The position numbers and the translations under genes were made by a program. From the NCBI RefSeq assembly GCF_013041615.1, contig NZ_JABEPQ010000002.1:1-64000 (forward strand): a DNA stretch of 64,000 nt, given 5' to 3'. Shown in pieces: positions 43,445-53,524 of this stretch. Below the pieces are notes generated by a model that was not told where the DNA came from, made no database searches, and saw only the letters and a program-made list of their open reading frames with translations. Each line of letters begins with the position of its first letter. The first letter of the stretch is position 1. This DNA comes from Knoellia koreensis. GTDB lineage: Bacteria > Actinomycetota > Actinomycetes > Actinomycetales > Dermatophilaceae.

Positions 43445-46400
43445 CAGAGCTTCATCACCTTGATGCGCACGGGCTCATTGTCGCCCACGGTCGCCTCCGT
43501 CACATCGTCACGGGCCGGCAGGGCGTCGAGCTGCGGCGCCGAGCCGAACTGCTCGGCCAGGGTCTCCTCGACGATGAGGCCCTGGTGGGTCACCGTTGCC
43601 TGCCAGACCGCCTCGGAACCGGTGACGGTCAGCGAGATGCGGTCCGACACGTCGAGCCCGGCGTCGCGCCGCGCCTGCTGCACCGCCCGCACCAGGTCAC
43701 GCGCCAGGCCCTCCTGGGCCAGCTCCGGCGTCACCTCGGTGTCGAGCACGATGAAGCCACCGCTGGGTAGCATCGCCGTCGCGCTCGAGCCGCCCGCGGC
43801 GTCGTCCACCACGGTCTCGAGCGTGTACTCGCCTTCGACCAGCGCGAGGCCGCCCGCCGTGACGGTGCCGTCCTCGGCCACCGACCAGTCACCGGACTTG
43901 CTGCCCTTGATCGCCTGCTGGACGTCCTTGCCCAGCCGCGGACCAGCCGCGCGCGCGTTGACGGTGAGCTTCTGCGAGATGCCGAAGTCGGCCTCGCTGG
44001 CTTCGCTGATGTCGCGCAGGGTGACCTGTCGGACGTTGACCTCATCGGCGATGATCGCGCCAAAGTCCTTGAGCGCCAACGCATCCGGAACGACGACGGT
44101 GAGGTCGGCCAGCGGCAGCCGGACGCGCAGCCCCGCCGCCTTGCGCAGCGACGACGCCACCGAGCAGATCTCGCGGGCGCGGTCCATGCCGGCCACGAGG
44201 GCCTCGTCCGACGGCAGGTCGGTCGCGTCGGGCCAGTCCGTGAGGTGCACCGACCGGCCACCGGTGAGGCCGCGCCAGATCTCCTCGGTCAGCAGCGGCA
44301 GCAACGGCGCGGTCACGCGCGACGCCATCTCGAGGGCGGTGTAGAGCGTGTCGAACGCCTGCTCCGCGGAGCCATTGCCGCCGTTGCCCGAACCTTCCGC
44401 GCCGGAACCGGTGTCCCAGAAGCGTTCCCGCGACCGGCGCACGTACCAGTTGGTGAGCACGTCGATGAAACCGCGCGTCGTCTCGCACGCGCTGGCCACC
44501 TCGTAGGAGTCCAGCTGCTCGGTCATGGTCTCGACGTACTGGCGCAGCTTGGCCAGCAGGTAGCGGTCGAGCGGGTCGGCCGACGCCGTCGACCACTTCG
44601 CCGAGTAGCCCTCTCCCCCACGGAATGCGTTGGCGTACAACGAGAAGAAGTACCACGTGTTCCACAGCGGGATGATCACCTGGCGGACACCGTCACGGAT
44701 GCCCTGCTCGGTGACAATGAGGTTGCCGCCGCGCAGGATCGGGCTGCTCATGAGGAACCAGCGCATCGCGTCGGCACCGTCGCGGTCGAACACCTCGCGC
44801 ACGTCGGGGTAGTTGCGCAGCGACTTGCTCATCTTCTGCCCGTCCGAGCCGAGCACGATGCCGTGGCAGATCACCGACTTGAACGCCGGCCGGTCGAACA
44901 GCGCGGTCGCGAGGATGTGCAGGGTGTAGAACCAGCCCCGCGTCTGCCCGATGTACTCGACGATGAAGTCGGCCGGGAAGTGGTGCTCGAACCACGCGGC
45001 GTTCTCGAACGGGTAGTGCACCTGCGCGTAGCTCATCGACCCCGAGTCGAACCACACGTCGAGCACGTCCGGCACCCGCCGCATGACCGACTTCCCGCTC
45101 GGGTCATCGGGATTCGGCCGGGTCAGCTCGTCGATGAACGGCCGGTGCAGGTCGACCTCGCCCTCACTGTTGCGTGGCAGCCGGCCGAAGTCGCGCTCGA
45201 GCTCCTCGAACGAGCCGTAGACGTCGATCCGCGGGTAGGCCGGGTCGTCCGAGCGCCACACCGGAACCGGGCTGCCCCAGAACCGGTTGCGGGTGATCGA
45301 CCAGTCACGCGCGTTCTCGAGCCACTTGCCGAACTGCCCGTGCTTGGTGTGCTCCGGCGTCCAGTCGATCTCCTCGTTGAGCGCGAGCATGCGCTCCTTG
45401 AACTTCGTGACCTCGACGAACCAGCTCGACACCGCCATGTAGATCAGCGGCTGCCGGCAGCGCCAGCAGTGCGGGTAGGAGTGGGCGTAGGTCTCGCGCC
45501 GCAGCAGGATCGTGCCCTCGGTGGTCGACTGCACGTCGGCGTCGCCCGTGGCTGTGCCCGCGTCGTGGCGGGTGCGCGCCTTGAGCGCGTCGATGATGAG
45601 GGTGTTGGCGTCGAAGACGAGCAGCCCTGCGTACTCGTCGACCGGGTGGGTGAACGCGCCGTCCGCGCCCACCGGGACGACGGGCGCGATGTCCTCGCGG
45701 TCGGTCGTCGTCTTGTCCTCCTCACCGAAGGCGCCGGCGTTGTGGACCAGTCCGGTGCCGTCGGTGGTGGTGACGTAGTCGTCGGCGACGACGCGGTGTG
45801 CGTTCTCGTGCCCGAGGAAGTACTTGAACGGCGGCACGTAGTGGCGACCGACCAGCTCACTTCCCTTGAGGCGCTTGGTGATCCGCGCGGCATACTCACC
45901 CTCGTCGGTGGTGCCGAAGAGGTCCTTGGCGTATGCCGGGAGGCGGGCCTCCGCGAGCAGGTAGCGCTCCGTGCGCCCGCTGGCGTCGGACTCGACCACG
46001 ACATAGTCGATGTCCTCGCCGATGACGACGAGCAGGTTCGACGGGAGGGTCCACGGCGTCGTCGTCCAGATGAGCGCGTGCACGCCGGTCAAGTCGTCCT
46101 CGGTGCCGTCGGCGGCCTCGGTGAGCCGGTACCCGACGGTCACGGCCGGGTCCTGGCGCACCTGGTAGACGTCGTCGTCCATCCGCAGCTCGTGGTTCGA
46201 CAGCGGCGTCTGGTCGTTCCAGCAGTAGGGCAGCACGCGGAAGCCCTCGTACACCAAACCCTTGTCGTACAACGACTTGAACGCCCAGATCACCGACTCC
46301 ATGTAGTCGGGGTTGAGCGTCTTGTAGTCGTGGTCGAAGTCGACCCAGCGCGCCTGCCGGGTGACGTAGTCGCGCCACTCGTCGGTGTACTTGAGCACCG

Positions 46401-46827
46401 ACGACCGGCAGGCGGCGTTGAACTTCTCGATGCCGAGGTCGAGGATCTCGTCCTTGGTCTTGATCCCGAGCTGGTCCATCGCCTCGAGCTCGGCCGGCAG
46501 GCCGTGGGTGTCCCACCCGAACCGGCGCTCGACCCGCCGCCCGCGCATCGTCTGGTAGCGCGGGATGAGGTCCTTGACATAGCCCGTCAGCAGGTGGCCG
46601 TAGTGCGGCAGGCCGTTGGCGAACGGCGGCCCGTCGTAGAAGACGAACTCGTTGTCGCCGTCCTTGCCCTCGGGCCGCTGCTCGATCGACGCACGGAAGG
46701 TGTCGTCCTTCTCCCAGTAGGCGAGGATGCGCTCCTCGATCTCCGGGAAGCGCGGGGAGGCGGGCACCCCGCGCGCGCCCGTGGTGGCGTCGGGAGTGTT
46801 CTCGCTGGAGACCTTGGGGTAGGCCAC
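43444..46827 (-). CDS. ileS: Isoleucyl-tRNA synthetase
   Basis: 1127 residues from the GTG at 46827 (AAGGA upstream). Charges tRNA-Ile. HIGH motif as HYGH at 75-78 within [17 protein letters not shown], editing domain with [11 protein letters not shown] and the conserved Asp, KMSKS within [15 protein letters not shown], then an anticodon-binding domain and a long C-terminal extension. This layout is the eukaryote-like IleS type common in Actinobacteria and linked to mupirocin resistance. The open frame continues to 46968, but that would cover the T-box and is rejected. Confidence 0.96.
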   Translation of the reverse strand: MAYPKVSSENTPDATTGARGVPASPRFPEIEERILAYWEKDDTFRASIEQRPEGKDGDNEFVFYDGPPFANGLPHYGHLLTGYVKDLIPRYQTMRGRRVERRFGWDTHGLPAELEAMDQLGIKTKDEILDLGIEKFNAACRSSVLKYTDEWRDYVTRQARWVDFDHDYKTLNPDYMESVIWAFKSLYDKGLVYEGFRVLPYCWNDQTPLSNHELRMDDDVYQVRQDPAVTVGYRLTEAADGTEDDLTGVHALIWTTTPWTLPSNLLVVIGEDIDYVVVESDASGRTERYLLAEARLPAYAKDLFGTTDEGEYAARITKRLKGSELVGRHYVPPFKYFLGHENAHRVVADDYVTTTDGTGLVHNAGAFGEEDKTTTDREDIAPVVPVGADGAFTHPVDEYAGLLVFDANTLIIDALKARTRHDAGTATGDADVQSTTEGTILLRRETYAHSYPHCWRCRQPLIYMAVSSWFVEVTKFKERMLALNEEIDWTPEHTKHGQFGKWLENARDWSITRNRFWGSPVPVWRSDDPAYPRIDVYGSFEELERDFGRLPRNSEGEVDLHRPFIDELTRPNPDDPSGKSVMRRVPDVLDVWFDSGSMSYAQVHYPFENAAWFEHHFPADFIVEYIGQTRGWFYTLHILATALFDRPAFKSVICHGIVLGSDGQKMSKSLRNYPDVREVFDRDGADAMRWFLMSSPILRGGNLIVTEQGIRDGVRQVIIPLWNTWYFFSLYANAFRGGEGYSAKWSTASADPLDRYLLAKLRQYVETMTEQLDSYEVASACETTRGFIDVLTNWYVRRSRERFWDTGSGAEGSGNGGNGSAEQAFDTLYTALEMASRVTAPLLPLLTEEIWRGLTGGRSVHLTDWPDATDLPSDEALVAGMDRAREICSVASSLRKAAGLRVRLPLADLTVVVPDALALKDFGAIIADEVNVRQVTLRDISEASEADFGISQKLTVNARAAGPRLGKDVQQAIKGSKSGDWSVAEDGTVTAGGLALVEGEYTLETVVDDAAGGSSATAMLPSGGFIVLDTEVTPELAQEGLARDLVRAVQQARRDAGLDVSDRISLTVTGSEAVWQATVTHQGLIVEETLAEQFGSAPQLDALPARDDVTEATVGDNEPVRIKVMKL

Positions 46828-46831
46828 GTCT

Positions 46832-47085
46832 GTCGTTCCTTCGTCGCTCGTGCAGTCCTGCCACGAGGACGACGTCGCCGGGATCGCCCAGCGGCACCGC
46901 GGTACCACCTCGCTTGCCGCACCCGCGCGCACGAGGTGCGCACGCGGCATACGGCCGCTCTTGCCCAAGGCCGTGACGTGGCCCAGACGTTCGGGTCTAG
47001 TGAGCGGGAGCCCGTATGCCGCGTGGGCGCCCGCCGTTCTTCCGAAGGCTCACCGGTGATGGCCGGGTCGATGCCTGTGCGCCCG
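46832..47085 (-). promoter_or_regulatory. Translational T-box riboswitch of ileS
   Basis: The T-box sequence GGTGGTACCGCGGTGCC lies at 46909-46893 on the minus strand. Upstream is a compact stem I with GGCCATCACCGGTGAGCC, in which ATC (47060-47058) is a good isoleucine specifier, then CTTCGGAAGAAC. Downstream, CTCGTG/CACGAG can fold over the region before the AAGGA Shine-Dalgarno, and there is no U-tract, so it acts on translation. A TAGACT -10 box is at 47091-47086. It matches the known short-stem-I ileS T-boxes of Actinobacteria. Confidence 0.88.
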
Positions 47086-47142
47086 AGTCTACCGGGCCCG
47101 CGGCGGCCGTCGCGCCCCGGTTTGATGTGGGAGGCTCGGCGC

Positions 47143-47745
47143 ATGGGGTGGTGGAAAGGGTGGGGCAAGCCCAAGGACGGCGAGGTCGCGACGGGTGCCG
47201 TTGAAGGCGACGTGAGCCCGTGGGTCGCGGGTGCTGTGCGGATGGGCTGGGAGGTCCGCGCGGCCGACCCCGAGGCGTGCACGGTGAGCGTCAGCTACAC
47301 CGAACCCTTCGCGTTCCCCGTGTTCCTTGGCGTGGTGCTCCGCGGGGCGGTGGCGGTCAAGTCCCCGGACTGGGAGTACACCGCGACCGAGACGTTCGAG
47401 GAGGCCGATGAGAGCCTGCGCACGACCCATGGGCACTTCCTGCTGGCGACGAGCCGCACGCTGCTCTCCGTGGGCGACCGGCACACGGCCACGGTGCCCG
47501 TGCCGGCTGACGACGTGGTCGGCGGGCTGTTCATGTCCCGCACCAACCGCGCGTGGGTCCGTCACGCCGCCGGGGTGCTCGTGCTGCTCGACCACGACCG
47601 CCCGCCGCATCTGTTCGACCTCGGCTTCCGCGACATCCCCCGCGACGAGCTTCCCGTGCACGAGTACGACCTGGTCGTCGACGGTGAGCCACGTCTCGTG
47701 CGCCGGCCGCCTGCGACGGGCGAAGGAGGGACGCCCCCGGTGTAG
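47143..47745 (+). CDS. Hypothetical protein upstream of the cobalamin riboswitch
   Basis: 200 residues from the ATG at 47143, with GGGAGG eight bases upstream. Not recognised. It starts MGWWKGWGKPKDGEVATGAV and is a mixed alpha/beta soluble-looking sequence with no signal peptide or membrane helix and no evident catalytic motif. It is divergent from ileS. Its stop is two bases before the B12 leader, so the leader may be reached by read-through or from a promoter inside this gene. Confidence 0.7.
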   Translation: MGWWKGWGKPKDGEVATGAVEGDVSPWVAGAVRMGWEVRAADPEACTVSVSYTEPFAFPVFLGVVLRGAVAVKSPDWEYTATETFEEADESLRTTHGHFLLATSRTLLSVGDRHTATVPVPADDVVGGLFMSRTNRAWVRHAAGVLVLLDHDRPPHLFDLGFRDIPRDELPVHEYDLVVDGEPRLVRRPPATGEGGTPPV

Positions 47746-47746
47746 G

Positions 47747-47880
47747 GTGAGGCGGTCGCCTCCGGGCGACACCCACGACGCACTCCAGGGGAAGCCGGTC
47801 GAATTCCGGCGCTGACCCGCAACCGTAGGCCACCGCGAGGTGGCGAGCCGGACTGCCTGGGGTGCGGAGCGGCTCCATTT
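47747..47880 (+). promoter_or_regulatory. Cobalamin riboswitch
   Basis: GGGGAAGCCGGTCGAATTCC, then GGCGCTGACCCGCAACCGTA (47791-47827 region) and the closing GAGCCGGACTGCCTGG (47845-47860) are the conserved core of the AdoCbl/cobalamin aptamer in order. It precedes the surface-protein/ECF cluster and should switch it off when B12 is abundant. The outer stem limits are approximate. Confidence 0.92.
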
Positions 47881-47894
47881 CCGTCGAGGTACGC

Positions 47895-47956
47895 GGGGCG
47901 GAGCCCGGACCAGGTCCGAGCCGCCCCCGATGTCGCGCGAGCGACGCCGGGGGTTT
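47895..47956 (+). terminator. Attenuator: antiterminator and terminator hairpins
   Basis: Antiterminator: GGGGCGG (47895-47901) with CCGCCCC (47921-47927), enclosing GGACC/GGTCC. Terminator: CCCCCGATGTCGC (47924-47936), loop GCGA, GCGACGCCGGGGG (47941-47953), followed by TTTCGTCGTTTC. The two share 47924-47927, so they are mutually exclusive, as expected for transcriptional control by the upstream aptamer. Confidence 0.75.
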
Positions 47957-48009
47957 CGTCGTTTCTGGTGCCGGTGCCCGTCGCGACACCGCTCGTTTGA
48001 AGAGGCACC

Positions 48010-49731
48010 ATGCACCGCACATCGCGCACGACCCTGCGCAGCGCTCGCCCCGCTGCCGTCGCCGCCCTGGCCGTCGGCCTGGCCCTGCTCGTCCCGGGCA
48101 GCGCCCTGGCCGGCACAACCGCCCCGACTCCGGTCACCACCACGACCGCGCCGGCTCCCACCGAGACGACGTCGCCGACCACCGGCACGGGCAGCACCGG
48201 CAGCACCACGACCGCCACGGGCGGCACGGGCACGGGCACGGGCTCGGGCAGCACCACGACCACCTCCGACTCGTCGACCACGGGGACCCCCAGCAGCTCC
48301 CCGAAGTCGACCAGCTCGCCCAGCTCGCCCAGCTCGTCCAGCTCGTCCACGAGCGCTCCCTCACCGCGGCTGGTGCCCGGCGGCAACGCCCAGCGGTACG
48401 GGATGGCCGCCGCGGCCGGCCCGGCCACGTCGACCGACCCCACCCTGGTCGCCGCCCACTACCTCGTGCAGGAGCTCGTCAGGGGCGAGCACCACTTCTC
48501 CACGGTCGTCGACGGGGTCGGCACCTTCGCCGACTACGGCGTGACGGCCGATGCAGTGCTCGCGCTCGACGCCGCCGGCGCCGGCCAGACCGAGGCCACG
48601 GCCACCACCTCCTACCTGGCCGAGCACGCCGTCGACTACATCGGCTTCGGTGACAAGACCGAGGTGGCCGCCGGCCCGGTGGCCAAGCTCCTCCTCGTCG
48701 CGTCCGCCCAGGGCGTCGACCCGCGAGCCTTCGGCGGCTACGACCTCGTCGCCACGCTCGAGTCCCTGGCCAAGCCCAACGGCAAGTACGCCGACCAGTC
48801 GAAGTACGGCGACTACTCGAACCTGTTCAGCCAGTCGCTGGCGATCATGGCCCTCGACCGCGCAGGTCGGCCGGTCCCGGCCCAGGCGGTCTCCTTCCTG
48901 CGCGCACAGCAGTGCCCCGGCGGCGGTTTCCGCCTCTTCTACCCGGCAACGGGTGACCAGGGGGCCCCGTGCACGGACGCGACGGCGGCCGACCCGGACG
49001 CCACCGCTATGGCCGTGCAGGCGCTGATCGCGGTCGCGAGCACGAGCGACAGCGGTGCGGCCGCGGGCCTGGACTACCTCGCCTCCCGCCAGGGTGCCGA
49101 CGGGGGCATCGGCGGCGGTGGTCCCCAGACCCAGCGCAACGCCAACACGACCGGCCTCGCCGGCCAGGCGTTCCTCGCCGGCGGCCGCAAGGCCCAGGCC
49201 CGGCTGGCCGCCGAGTTCCTCGGCAACCTCCAGTACGACTGCTCGTTCCCCAGCACCCTGCGCGGCGGGATCGCCTACGACCAGACCGCTTTCGGCGCCC
49301 AGAAGGCGGCCGGCTCGAAGGCCGAGCCGGCTGACCAGGACCGCCGCTCGACGACGCAGGCCATCCTCGCGCTGGCAGGCACGCCGCTGTATGCGGTGTC
49401 CGCAACTGGTGCCGACGCGAACGCACCGGCCCTGACCTGTGCGGCACCCACGACCTCGACCAGCGGCACGCCGAGCACCTCGTCGAGCTCCAGCTCCAGC
49501 ACCAGTTCGAGCACCGACGGCACCAGCACGACGGCCGCGCCGGGTGAGCCGGGTGAGCCGGGTGCGGGCGGTTCGGGTGATGCCGGGAACCAGCCCGTCG
49601 CCTCCTCCACCCCAGCCGGTCTCGCCTTCACCGGCGCCAACCTGGCAGTCACGCTGGCCCTGGCCGTGCTGCTCCTCGCAGCCGGCGCCGCCGCCATCGC
49701 CGTGGCTCGACGCAAGGGATCCCACGCGTGA
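48010..49731 (+). CDS. LAFTG-anchored surface protein with prenyltransferase/squalene-cyclase-like repeats
   Basis: 573 residues. Signal peptide (1-36, VGLALLVPGSALAG), a Thr/Ser-rich stalk (37-125), an alpha/alpha-barrel-type region (about 135-470) with the repeat signatures LRAQQCPGGGFRLFYPATGD, LDYLASRQGADGGIGGGGPQ and LQYDCSFPSTLRGGIAYDQT, a second Ser/Thr/Gly-rich linker, then the sorting signal LAFTG (538-542), helix and ARRKGSHA tail, a class E sortase substrate. This fold is also that of the B12-binding N-terminal domain of transcobalamin and intrinsic factor. Under a cobalamin riboswitch and next to a DUF4430 gene, it is best read as a surface B12-binding protein (inference). Confidence 0.75.
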   Translation: MHRTSRTTLRSARPAAVAALAVGLALLVPGSALAGTTAPTPVTTTTAPAPTETTSPTTGTGSTGSTTTATGGTGTGTGSGSTTTTSDSSTTGTPSSSPKSTSSPSSPSSSSSSTSAPSPRLVPGGNAQRYGMAAAAGPATSTDPTLVAAHYLVQELVRGEHHFSTVVDGVGTFADYGVTADAVLALDAAGAGQTEATATTSYLAEHAVDYIGFGDKTEVAAGPVAKLLLVASAQGVDPRAFGGYDLVATLESLAKPNGKYADQSKYGDYSNLFSQSLAIMALDRAGRPVPAQAVSFLRAQQCPGGGFRLFYPATGDQGAPCTDATAADPDATAMAVQALIAVASTSDSGAAAGLDYLASRQGADGGIGGGGPQTQRNANTTGLAGQAFLAGGRKAQARLAAEFLGNLQYDCSFPSTLRGGIAYDQTAFGAQKAAGSKAEPADQDRRSTTQAILALAGTPLYAVSATGADANAPALTCAAPTTSTSGTPSTSSSSSSSTSSSTDGTSTTAAPGEPGEPGAGGSGDAGNQPVASSTPAGLAFTGANLAVTLALAVLLLAAGAAAIAVARRKGSHA

Positions 49732-50636
49732 GTCGTTGGTTGGCGCGTGTCGTTCCGGCCATCCTGCTCGCCGGGGCAGGCGGCTTCGCGGTGCCGGTGG
49801 GCAGCGCGGACGCGGCCGCCTGCTCCGGTACGAGCGGGGTCAACGTCGTCATCGACTACGGGTCCAGCACCACGGTGTCGTGTGCGCCGGGTGACCCCAG
49901 CTCGGCGATGGCCGCGCTGAAGTCGGTGGCCTCGGTCGTGAGCCCGCAGCGTTACCCCGGTACCGTCGTGTGCCGCATCAACGGAATCCCGGCCAGCGAC
50001 CCCTGCGTGCAGATGCCCCCGGCGAACGCCTACTGGGCCTTCTACCACGCACCCGCAGGGGGAAGCTGGACGTACAGCAACGTCGGAGTCGCCGGCTACA
50101 ACCCGGCCCCGGGCAGCTCGATCGGCTTCGCGTTCGGCGCCGGTGCGCGTCCCTCCGTGGCGCCACCGGCCTCCGCGCCGAAGCCGTCGCCCAAGCCGAA
50201 CCCGTCCTCGAGCCGGCCCAAGCCTCCGGCACCGCCTGCGCCCAAGGGGACCGCGTCCTCGCCCAAGCCCAAGGCAAGCTCCACCGCCGGCACGCCGGGC
50301 GCCCCGCGCGGCTCGGCGTCGGCGGGCAGCGGCGCCGGCTCGACACCCAAGGTCACGGTCCTGCCGAACGGCAAGACCAGCACGCTCGCGCCCACGTCGT
50401 CGACGACGTCGTCCACGACGACCTCGGCCACCACGACCAGCGGCACCAGCACCACGACGACCGACGGTGCCACCACCCAGGGCAGCGGGGACGGCGGGGG
50501 CCAGGCCATGGCGCCGACGTCACAGCCGGCCGACGGCTCGGGAAGCAACGCACCGTTCTGGGCCGGGGTCGGCCTGGTCGTGCTCATCGGCGCAGCCGCG
50601 GCATACCTCGCGCGCCGGCGCCGCGCCCAGCACTGA
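49728..50636 (+). CDS. Membrane-anchored DUF4430 (transcobalamin C-terminal-like) protein
   Basis: 302 residues from a GTG overlapping the previous stop. Signal peptide (MSRWLARVVPAILLAGAGGF to about residue 30), then a DUF4430-like domain (about 38-145): VNVVIDYGSSTTVSCAPGDP, SSAMAALKSV, VCRINGIPASDPC, and YWAFYHAPAGGSWTYSNVGV. DUF4430 has the fold of the C-terminal domain of transcobalamin. A Pro/Ser/Thr-rich stalk (146-275), one helix (FWAGVGLVVLIGAAAAYLA) and RRRRAQH follow; no LPxTG-like motif. Probably acts with the preceding protein to hold cobalamin, as the two halves of transcobalamin do. Confidence 0.75.
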   Translation: MSRWLARVVPAILLAGAGGFAVPVGSADAAACSGTSGVNVVIDYGSSTTVSCAPGDPSSAMAALKSVASVVSPQRYPGTVVCRINGIPASDPCVQMPPANAYWAFYHAPAGGSWTYSNVGVAGYNPAPGSSIGFAFGAGARPSVAPPASAPKPSPKPNPSSSRPKPPAPPAPKGTASSPKPKASSTAGTPGAPRGSASAGSGAGSTPKVTVLPNGKTSTLAPTSSTTSSTTTSATTTSGTSTTTTDGATTQGSGDGGGQAMAPTSQPADGSGSNAPFWAGVGLVVLIGAAAAYLARRRRAQH

Positions 50637-50657
50637 GCCCGGGCAGCACGACGCACG

Positions 50658-51749
50658 ATGGCCGGTCGCATCACCCCACTGCCCCGTCACCTCCACCCGG
50701 TGGCGTGGTGGGTGTGGGCGATCGGCCTGGCCGTCGCGGTGTCACGCACGACGAACCCGCTGCTGCTGGGCCTGGGGATCGGGGTCGCGGCCCTGGTCGT
50801 CAGCGCCAAGCGCGGCAGCTCTCCGTGGGCGCGGGCGTTCGGCCTGTACCTGTGGCTGGGCGTCTTCATCGTCGCCGTGCGCGTCGTGCTGCACGTGCTG
50901 GTGGGCTACAAGTTCGGCACCCACCGGTTGTGGACCCTGCCCAGCGTGGACCTTCCCGGGATCACGCTGCTGGGGCCGGTCCACCTCGAAGGTTTGCTGG
51001 CCGCCGCAGTGGAGGGGCTGCGGCTGGCCAGCATCATCGTCTGCATCGGCGCGGCGAACGCCCTCGCCAACCCCAAGCGGCTCCTGCGGGCGCTGCCGGG
51101 GGCGTTGCACGAGGTCGGCACCGCCGTCGTCATCGCGGTGACGGTGGCACCGCAGCTGGCCGAGAGCGTGCAGCGGGTCCGTCGGGCCCGGGTGCTGCGC
51201 GGTGACGGCGGCACGGGGCTTCGTTCGGTGGGCCGCGTCGCGCTGCCCGTGCTCCAGGACACCCTCGACCGGTCACTGCTGCTCGCCTCCGCGATGGACT
51301 CGCGCGGTTACGGCCGCCGGGTCGAGCAGCCCCCAGCCGCGCGCCGACTCACCGGAGCCCTGACGCTCGTCGGGCTCGCGGGTGCGGCCGTCGGCACCTA
51401 CGGGTTGCTCGACGGCACCGCCCCGGCGGCCACCGGCGCGCCGATGCTCGTCGGCGGGCTGGCCCTGTGTGCGCTCGGGCTGTGGGTCGGCGGTCGCAGC
51501 GTGCGGCGCACCGTCTACCGCCGCGACCGGTGGGGTGGGCCCGAGTGGCTGGTCGCCGCCAGTGGCGTGGTTGCGGCCGTCGCGATGTTCGCCCAGCAGC
51601 ACCGTGACCCGATGGCGCTGGTCCTGCCCGTGGACCCGATCGGACTCCCTGCCCTGCCGTTGCTCGTGGTCGGTGGGCTCCTCGTCGCCGCCCTGCCGGC
51701 GTTCCTCGCGCCCGACCCGCCACGACCGCGCCGCGAGGTGCGCGGATGA
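50658..51749 (+). CDS. ECF transporter T component (CbiQ-like)
   Basis: 363 residues. Energy-coupling factor transmembrane protein; membrane helices near the start (VAWWVWAIGLAVAVSRT...), then the two coupling-helix motifs that dock the ATPases: VQRVRRARVLRG and LASAMDSRGYGRR. The C-terminal third has extra membrane helices (LTGALTLVGLAGAAVGTYGL, LVAASGVVAAVAMFAQQ, and LLVVGGLLVAALPAFLA), longer than the minimal T component. Twenty-one bases follow the DUF4430 gene; its stop overlaps the ATPase start (ATGA). Confidence 0.9.
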   Translation: MAGRITPLPRHLHPVAWWVWAIGLAVAVSRTTNPLLLGLGIGVAALVVSAKRGSSPWARAFGLYLWLGVFIVAVRVVLHVLVGYKFGTHRLWTLPSVDLPGITLLGPVHLEGLLAAAVEGLRLASIIVCIGAANALANPKRLLRALPGALHEVGTAVVIAVTVAPQLAESVQRVRRARVLRGDGGTGLRSVGRVALPVLQDTLDRSLLLASAMDSRGYGRRVEQPPAARRLTGALTLVGLAGAAVGTYGLLDGTAPAATGAPMLVGGLALCALGLWVGGRSVRRTVYRRDRWGGPEWLVAASGVVAAVAMFAQQHRDPMALVLPVDPIGLPALPLLVVGGLLVAALPAFLAPDPPRPRREVRG

Positions 51750-53524
51750 GCCCCGTCGTCGTGCTCGACGACGTGACGATCCGGTATGCCGCGTCGCCGC
51801 GTCCCGCGCTGCGCTCGGCGTCCGTGGTGGTCGAGGAGGGCGAGCTGGCCCTGCTGGTCGGGCGGACGGGCTCGGGCAAGTCGACGCTGTTGGGCACGAT
51901 CTCGGGCCGGGTGCCGCACTTCACGGGGGGCCACCTGTCCGGGCGGGTGACGGTCGCGGGGCTCGACACCCGCACCCACCGGCCTCGCGACCTGGCCGGC
52001 ATCGTCGGGGTGGTGGCGCAGGACCCCATGGCCGGGTTCGTGACCGACACGGTCGAGGAGGAGCTCGCCTACACCCTCGAACAGCTGGCGGTCGACCCGC
52101 CGACGATGCGTCGCCGGGTCGAGGAGGTGCTCGACCTCATGGGCATCGCCGAGCTACGCGACGCCCCGCTGCGCGACCTGTCCGGCGGTGAGCAGCAGCG
52201 GGTCGCCATCGGTGCCGTCCTCACCGCGGGACCGCGGCTGCTCGTCCTCGACGAACCGACCTCCGCACTCGACCCCGTCGGCGCGCAGGACGTGCTCGCC
52301 ACCGTCACCCGGCTGGTCCACGACCTCGGCCTCACCGTGGTCATGTCCGAGCACCGCCTCGAACGCGTGGCGGGGCTGGCTGACACCGTGCTCGCGGTCG
52401 CCGAGGACGGCACGGTGCGCCAAGGCGAGCCACGGTCGGTCTTCGCCGACCTCGCCCTGGCGCCGCCGGTGGTCGAGCTCGGCCGGGTCGCCGGGTGGCA
52501 ACCCCTGCCGCTGACTGTGCGCGAGGCTCGTCGCGCCGCCACGGACTTGCGAGACCAGCTCGTCACCACGGTCACTCTTTCACCTGAAACTGCTACTCCG
52601 CCAACGCATTTGGCGGACGGCACAGACCAAGGCGCCCACCCGACCGCAGGCCTCACCGCTACGGCGAGCGCGCACGCGCCGACCACGGCGCTGCAGGCCA
52701 CGGGGGTCACCGTCCGCCACGGCGAGGTGGACGCGGTCCGCGGCATCGACCTGAGCCTGGCCGGCGGCGAGGTCGTCGCCCTCATGGGCCGCAACGGCTC
52801 CGGCAAGTCCTCGCTGCTGTGGGCACTGCACGGCAGCGGGCCCCGCACCGGCGGCGAGGTCCTCGTGACCACCCCCGACGGCAGCCACACCGACCCCGCC
52901 GACGCCGCACCCCGGACCCGCCGTCGCCTCGTCGGGCTCGTCCCGCAGAGCGCACCCGACCTGCTCTACCTCGACACCGTCGCCGCCGAGTGCGCCCAGT
53001 CCGACCACGAGTCGGCGGCGACCACGGGCACCACGCGAGCGCTCCTCGACCGGCTCGCACCCGGCATACCCGGCGCGCAGCATCCGCGTGACCTCTCCGA
53101 GGGGCAGCAGCTCGCACTCGTCCTCGCGATCCAGCTGGCGACCACCCCGCCGGTGCTGCTGCTCGACGAGCCCACCCGCGGCCTCGACCACCCCGGCAAG
53201 GAGGCCCTCGCGACGCTCCTCGCCCACCTCACCACCGACGGGCACGCCGTCGCCCTCGCCACCCATGACGTCGAGTTCGCCGCCACCGTGGCGGACCGCG
53301 TGGTCGTCCTCTCCCGGGGCCACGTCGTCACCGACGGACCCGCCCGCGAGGTGCTGACCGAATCGCCGGAGTTCGCGCCGCAGGTCGCCGCCGTCCTCGC
53401 GCCCGTGCCGTTGCTGACCGTGGCCGAGGTCGCCGCCTGCCTGACCACGCCTCCGGTCGAGGTGAGCGACGACCCTGCCGCGGTATCCGATTACCTCGAA
53501 CCGGACGGACGGGGTGCACGATGA
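51746..53524 (+). CDS. ECF transporter fused A-A' ATPase
   Basis: 592 residues with two ABC ATPase domains in one chain. Domain 1: Walker A GRTGSGKSTLLG, Q-loop VVAQDPMAGFVTDTVEEELA, signature DLSGGEQQRVAIGAVL, Walker B LLVLDEPTSALDP. Domain 2: GRNGSGKSSLLWALHG, VPQSAPDLLYLDTV, signature DLSEGQQLALVLAIQL, VLLLDEPTRGLDH. The second signature has E for G (LSEGQ), as in several ECF A subunits. Energises import by the T and S proteins encoded on either side; coupled by four-base overlaps. Confidence 0.93.
   Translation: MSPVVVLDDVTIRYAASPRPALRSASVVVEEGELALLVGRTGSGKSTLLGTISGRVPHFTGGHLSGRVTVAGLDTRTHRPRDLAGIVGVVAQDPMAGFVTDTVEEELAYTLEQLAVDPPTMRRRVEEVLDLMGIAELRDAPLRDLSGGEQQRVAIGAVLTAGPRLLVLDEPTSALDPVGAQDVLATVTRLVHDLGLTVVMSEHRLERVAGLADTVLAVAEDGTVRQGEPRSVFADLALAPPVVELGRVAGWQPLPLTVREARRAATDLRDQLVTTVTLSPETATPPTHLADGTDQGAHPTAGLTATASAHAPTTALQATGVTVRHGEVDAVRGIDLSLAGGEVVALMGRNGSGKSSLLWALHGSGPRTGGEVLVTTPDGSHTDPADAAPRTRRRLVGLVPQSAPDLLYLDTVAAECAQSDHESAATTGTTRALLDRLAPGIPGAQHPRDLSEGQQLALVLAIQLATTPPVLLLDEPTRGLDHPGKEALATLLAHLTTDGHAVALATHDVEFAATVADRVVVLSRGHVVTDGPAREVLTESPEFAPQVAAVLAPVPLLTVAEVAACLTTPPVEVSDDPAAVSDYLEPDGRGAR

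Noticed and set aside
46828-46968. N-terminal extension of ileS
   Set aside because: It would translate through the T-box sequence and has no homology; the GTG at 46827 fits spacing and family start.
44245-47745. A plus-strand open frame of 1166 codons opposite ileS
   Set aside because: Shadow of ileS caused by high G+C; only its last 200 codons (from 47143) have a Shine-Dalgarno and independent character.
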